Source of the DNA: Welwitschia mirabilis
Lineage: Eukaryota; Gnetophyta; Gnetopsida; Welwitschiales
Length of the DNA: 60,668 bases
Direction: 5' to 3'
Assembly: GCA_051453625.1 (NCBI GenBank)
Contig: JBOZIK010000001.1
Location: forward strand, 130,189,968 to 130,250,635
Part shown: piece after piece, positions 58,951 through 60,668 of the stretch
How the letters are laid out: the number at the start of each line of letters is the position of its first letter
How positions within the stretch are numbered: position 1 is the stretch's first letter
Made by a program: the position numbers and the translations under genes
Notes under the pieces: model-generated
Told to the model about the DNA's origin: nothing
Seen by the model: the letters and a program-made list of their open reading frames with translations, nothing else
The model's database searches: none

Positions 58951-59943
58951 TTAAATCTTTTCATCTCCACCAGTACAAGTAGAGCTGGTACCTTCAGCTG
59001 AGGTATTTGCAATGTTATATCCAGCTGCAATGAGTGCTTTTTTCATGTGCCTGGTGCAAGAGTCAATCCGTTTCAGATATAAAAAAGTCTTATTTAGAGA
59101 TGTTGCTTTTAGAGTTTCAGAAGGGGATTTCTTTGAAGGGGAAAAGATATGCATGAGAGATAAAGTTACACACCTAATGGGTGACAAAGGCTGAAGAGTC
59201 TCTAAAGAAGGATGCAAATTAACATGAAAATGGTAACATATTTTAGTGATAAGCACAGAGTAGGATAGAGCCCTAGTTTTGTGATACTCCAACTGTGAAG
59301 TCATATTTTTTAGTATTATGGAAGGAGTATCAATAGAATACTTAGTTCCTACCAAATATATTAAATATGCCTTGTAGCTGGAGACCTCATCACGATAGCC
59401 AACTAAAGGAAGAAAGTTATAAGTAAAGATTAAATGAATGAAACGGTATTTGGGAGTTAACAAAGAAGTAGATAAGGTGTGTTTCTAAGTATGCACTCTA
59501 CTGTAAAGCTCCCTAGTAACTGCTAGCTTATTTTCCATGATGTCTCTGAGAGGCCAAAACTCCTCATAGTCTCCCCGTGGAAGATCAGTCATCTCAAAGA
59601 TGAGGTCTACTATTACTCTTATTCTTCTACCCAATACAAGAGTTTCTAGAGTCTCGGTATCACGATTAAAAGAAGCATTACAATAAAACATTCTAGTAAG
59701 AAAAAGATAGGTAAGATCTAAAACATCCAAGAAATGGTCTAGATCTTGATCTCTCAAGAGCTGGATGACATCCCTAAGTTTCCTGAGCTCAGATGTAGCC
59801 ACTGACCGCTCCTGGCACACAACTTTCTTCTCAAACTTTTCAAAGAACTTGTCAACGTCTTCTTTAGACATTCCATGGTAGAAATAGGAAGGTTCCCTTG
59901 AAGCACCCTCTTTTCCACCTCTCCTAGAAGAACTAGCAACCAT
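58951..59943 (-). CDS. Retrotransposon additional ORF ('putative plant transposon protein' type), copy 2, one stop codon
   Basis: From ATG 59943 the frame runs 152 codons to a TAG at 59485-59487. It continues in the same frame, without further stops, to 58951, for about 330 codons in all. N-terminal landmarks: MVASSSRRGGKEG, a charged helix FEKFEKKVVCQERS, LFLTRMFYCNASFNRDTETL and DLPRGDYEEFW. After the stop: LTPKYRFIHL, YKAYLIYLVGTKYSIDTPSI, ILKNMTSQLEYH and GYNIANTSAE. It aligns with copy 1 through both parts and resembles the Transposase_32-like domain of plant retrotransposon additional ORFs, of unknown function. The ATG is supported by a promoter-like TATA element about 130 bases upstream and by the N-terminal extension typical of the family. 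The middle is short compared with copy 1's gap, so an internal deletion is possible. Confidence 0.7.
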
Positions 59944-60073
59944 TCTAAGACCCTTGAAAGAAAGAAGACTAAGAAAAACACTGGATCTGGTAGCAGGATC
60001 TCTAGATCTAAAAAGAAACTTACTAGATCTAAAGGCTTGGAGGCACTAGAACACAATGAAATCAAGTTAGAGT

Positions 60074-60082
60074 TCTTTTATA
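60074..60082 (-). promoter_or_regulatory. TATA-like element before the additional ORF, copy 2
   Basis: On the minus strand CTATAAAAG lies about 130 bases upstream of the ORF start. Upstream of it (60110-60320) are several GGTCAACC / CAGTCAACTG / CGGTCAACC motifs resembling the LTR U3 array. Promoter function is inference. Confidence 0.4.
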
Positions 60083-60429
60083 GATTGAGGGACATATGGT
60101 AGATTTGAGAAAGAAATCGGGTCCACCGACTATACTTCTACACTGTAAACCGTTAGGTCTAATTAATCGCTCAACCATCCAGTCGATCCATTGAGATGCA
60201 GATTTATAGTACTAGAAGAGGTCTAGATAACCGGGCTCTCAGGCCGGTCAACCAACCACATCCAGTCAACTGAATCATAGATCCGGTCAACCACCTTGCA
60301 ATCAGCCAATGGACGGTATGCTGACCTTTAGATCATTCCCATGATAGTTAATTTGATTATGAGGACTAGGGATTTTATCAAATTTGATAGAATAACATTT
60401 AATTTTATAAAAATATTTTCTAAAATGTC

Positions 60430-60668
60430 AGTTTGCATGAAATGATTGATCAAGTAATTTAACATCTAATCTATAAGCATTATTAATACATTTTGCACAA
60501 AAAATAATAACATTTATTTTCTCATTTTCAACTATGCATTTTGATTTATCAAAGAGTATTCTATGCCCTTTATCACAAAGTTGACTAATACTTAGTAAAT
60601 TGTGCTATAAACCATTTACATAGAGTACATTATCAAGGTTAGATGATATACGTCCTTTGATGCTTTCT
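60430..60668 (-). pseudogene. Ty1/copia GAG-pre-integrase fragment
   Basis: The minus strand reads SNLDNVLYVNGL, a stop, then HNLLSISQLCDKGHRILFDK and INNAYRLDVKLLDQSFH. This is the conserved copia pre-integrase block (LYVxxLKxNLLSISQLCDxG). It ends before the usual zinc motif (WHRRLGH), so pol is cut off here. The stop replaces the usual Lys before HNLLS. Confidence 0.8.

Larger units (their letters stand above)
56859..60668 (-). mobile_element. 3' part of a SIRE-like Ty1/copia element (copy 2)
   Basis: Minus strand, from right to left: copia GAG-pre-integrase fragment (60668-60430), promoter-like leader (60340-59944), additional ORF (59943-58951), untranslated region with purine-rich tracts, polypurine tract (58123-58113) and 3' LTR (58111-56859). 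The same right-hand arrangement is seen in copy 1 on the plus strand. Integrase, reverse transcriptase and RNase H, which need about 3 kb, are absent between the pre-integrase fragment and the ORF. Confidence 0.75.

Noticed and set aside
59012-59194. Plus-strand ORF inside the additional ORF
   Set aside because: Antisense shadow of the minus-strand retrotransposon frame.
1-60668. CRISPR arrays, bacterial operons, riboswitches, rRNA or intact tRNA genes
   Set aside because: None seen. The repeats present are microsatellites, LTR arrays or local duplications in plant nuclear DNA, and no complete cloverleaf or rRNA core was recognised.

Overview
The window is plant nuclear DNA. It is AT-rich, interrupted by assembly gaps (runs of N), and dominated by decayed retrotransposons. 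The evidence for a land plant is a ten-exon ABCG half-transporter gene with GT/AG introns, a plant-type TTTAGGG telomere-like tract, a tRNA-Asp primer site of the Athila/Tat type, SIRE-like copia LTR ends and L1-type LINEs. I would call it a seed plant with a repeat-rich genome (gymnosperm or other), but I cannot resolve the lineage.

Two host genes are visible. (1) An ABC transporter G-subfamily gene, most like ABCG22/ABCG21, lies at 11149-15713 on the plus strand. Its ten exons give an uninterrupted 754-residue product with all nucleotide-binding motifs intact. It is preceded by about 1.2 kb of less AT-rich promoter or leader DNA with a CACGTG box and an 84-codon upstream ORF. (2) A two-exon gene at 52538-53424 on the minus strand encodes a T1/KCTD-type BTB (BTB_2) protein with a C-terminal coiled coil. 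One frameshift lies inside the BTB domain, so it is either a recent pseudogene or contains a sequence error.

Layout: 1-4158, 5' part of a minus-strand Athila/Tat-type Ty3 element (gag, primer site, 2-kb LTR). 5200-8350, decayed LINE (minus). 9930-16060, ABCG locus. 16365-16391, telomere-like repeat. 16.4-23.6 kb, mostly unassigned AT-rich DNA with small repeats. 23.6-24.5 kb, Athila-type protease fragment (plus). 26.85-30.05 kb, 3' end of a SIRE-like copia element: an 'additional ORF', polypurine tract and LTR carrying a GGTCGACC/W-box array. 32.0-33.2 kb, LINE 3' end (plus). 34.9-38.7 kb, LINE with endonuclease and reverse transcriptase (minus). 41.0-41.2 kb, LINE tail (plus). 42.7-45.2 kb, Ty3 pol (minus). 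46.5-49.1 kb, a second, Tat-like Ty3 pol (minus). 52.3-53.4 kb, BTB gene. 56.86-60.67 kb, second copy of the SIRE-like 3' end (minus), with its additional ORF and a truncated copia pol fragment.

Most pol coding regions were recognised by translating through stops and frameshifts, so their boundaries are approximate. I found no CRISPR array, operon or wholly new system. The least ordinary signals are the paired additional-ORF modules that lack pol, one with a promoter-like leader, and the W-box-like array that may have arisen in their LTRs by CpG decay.
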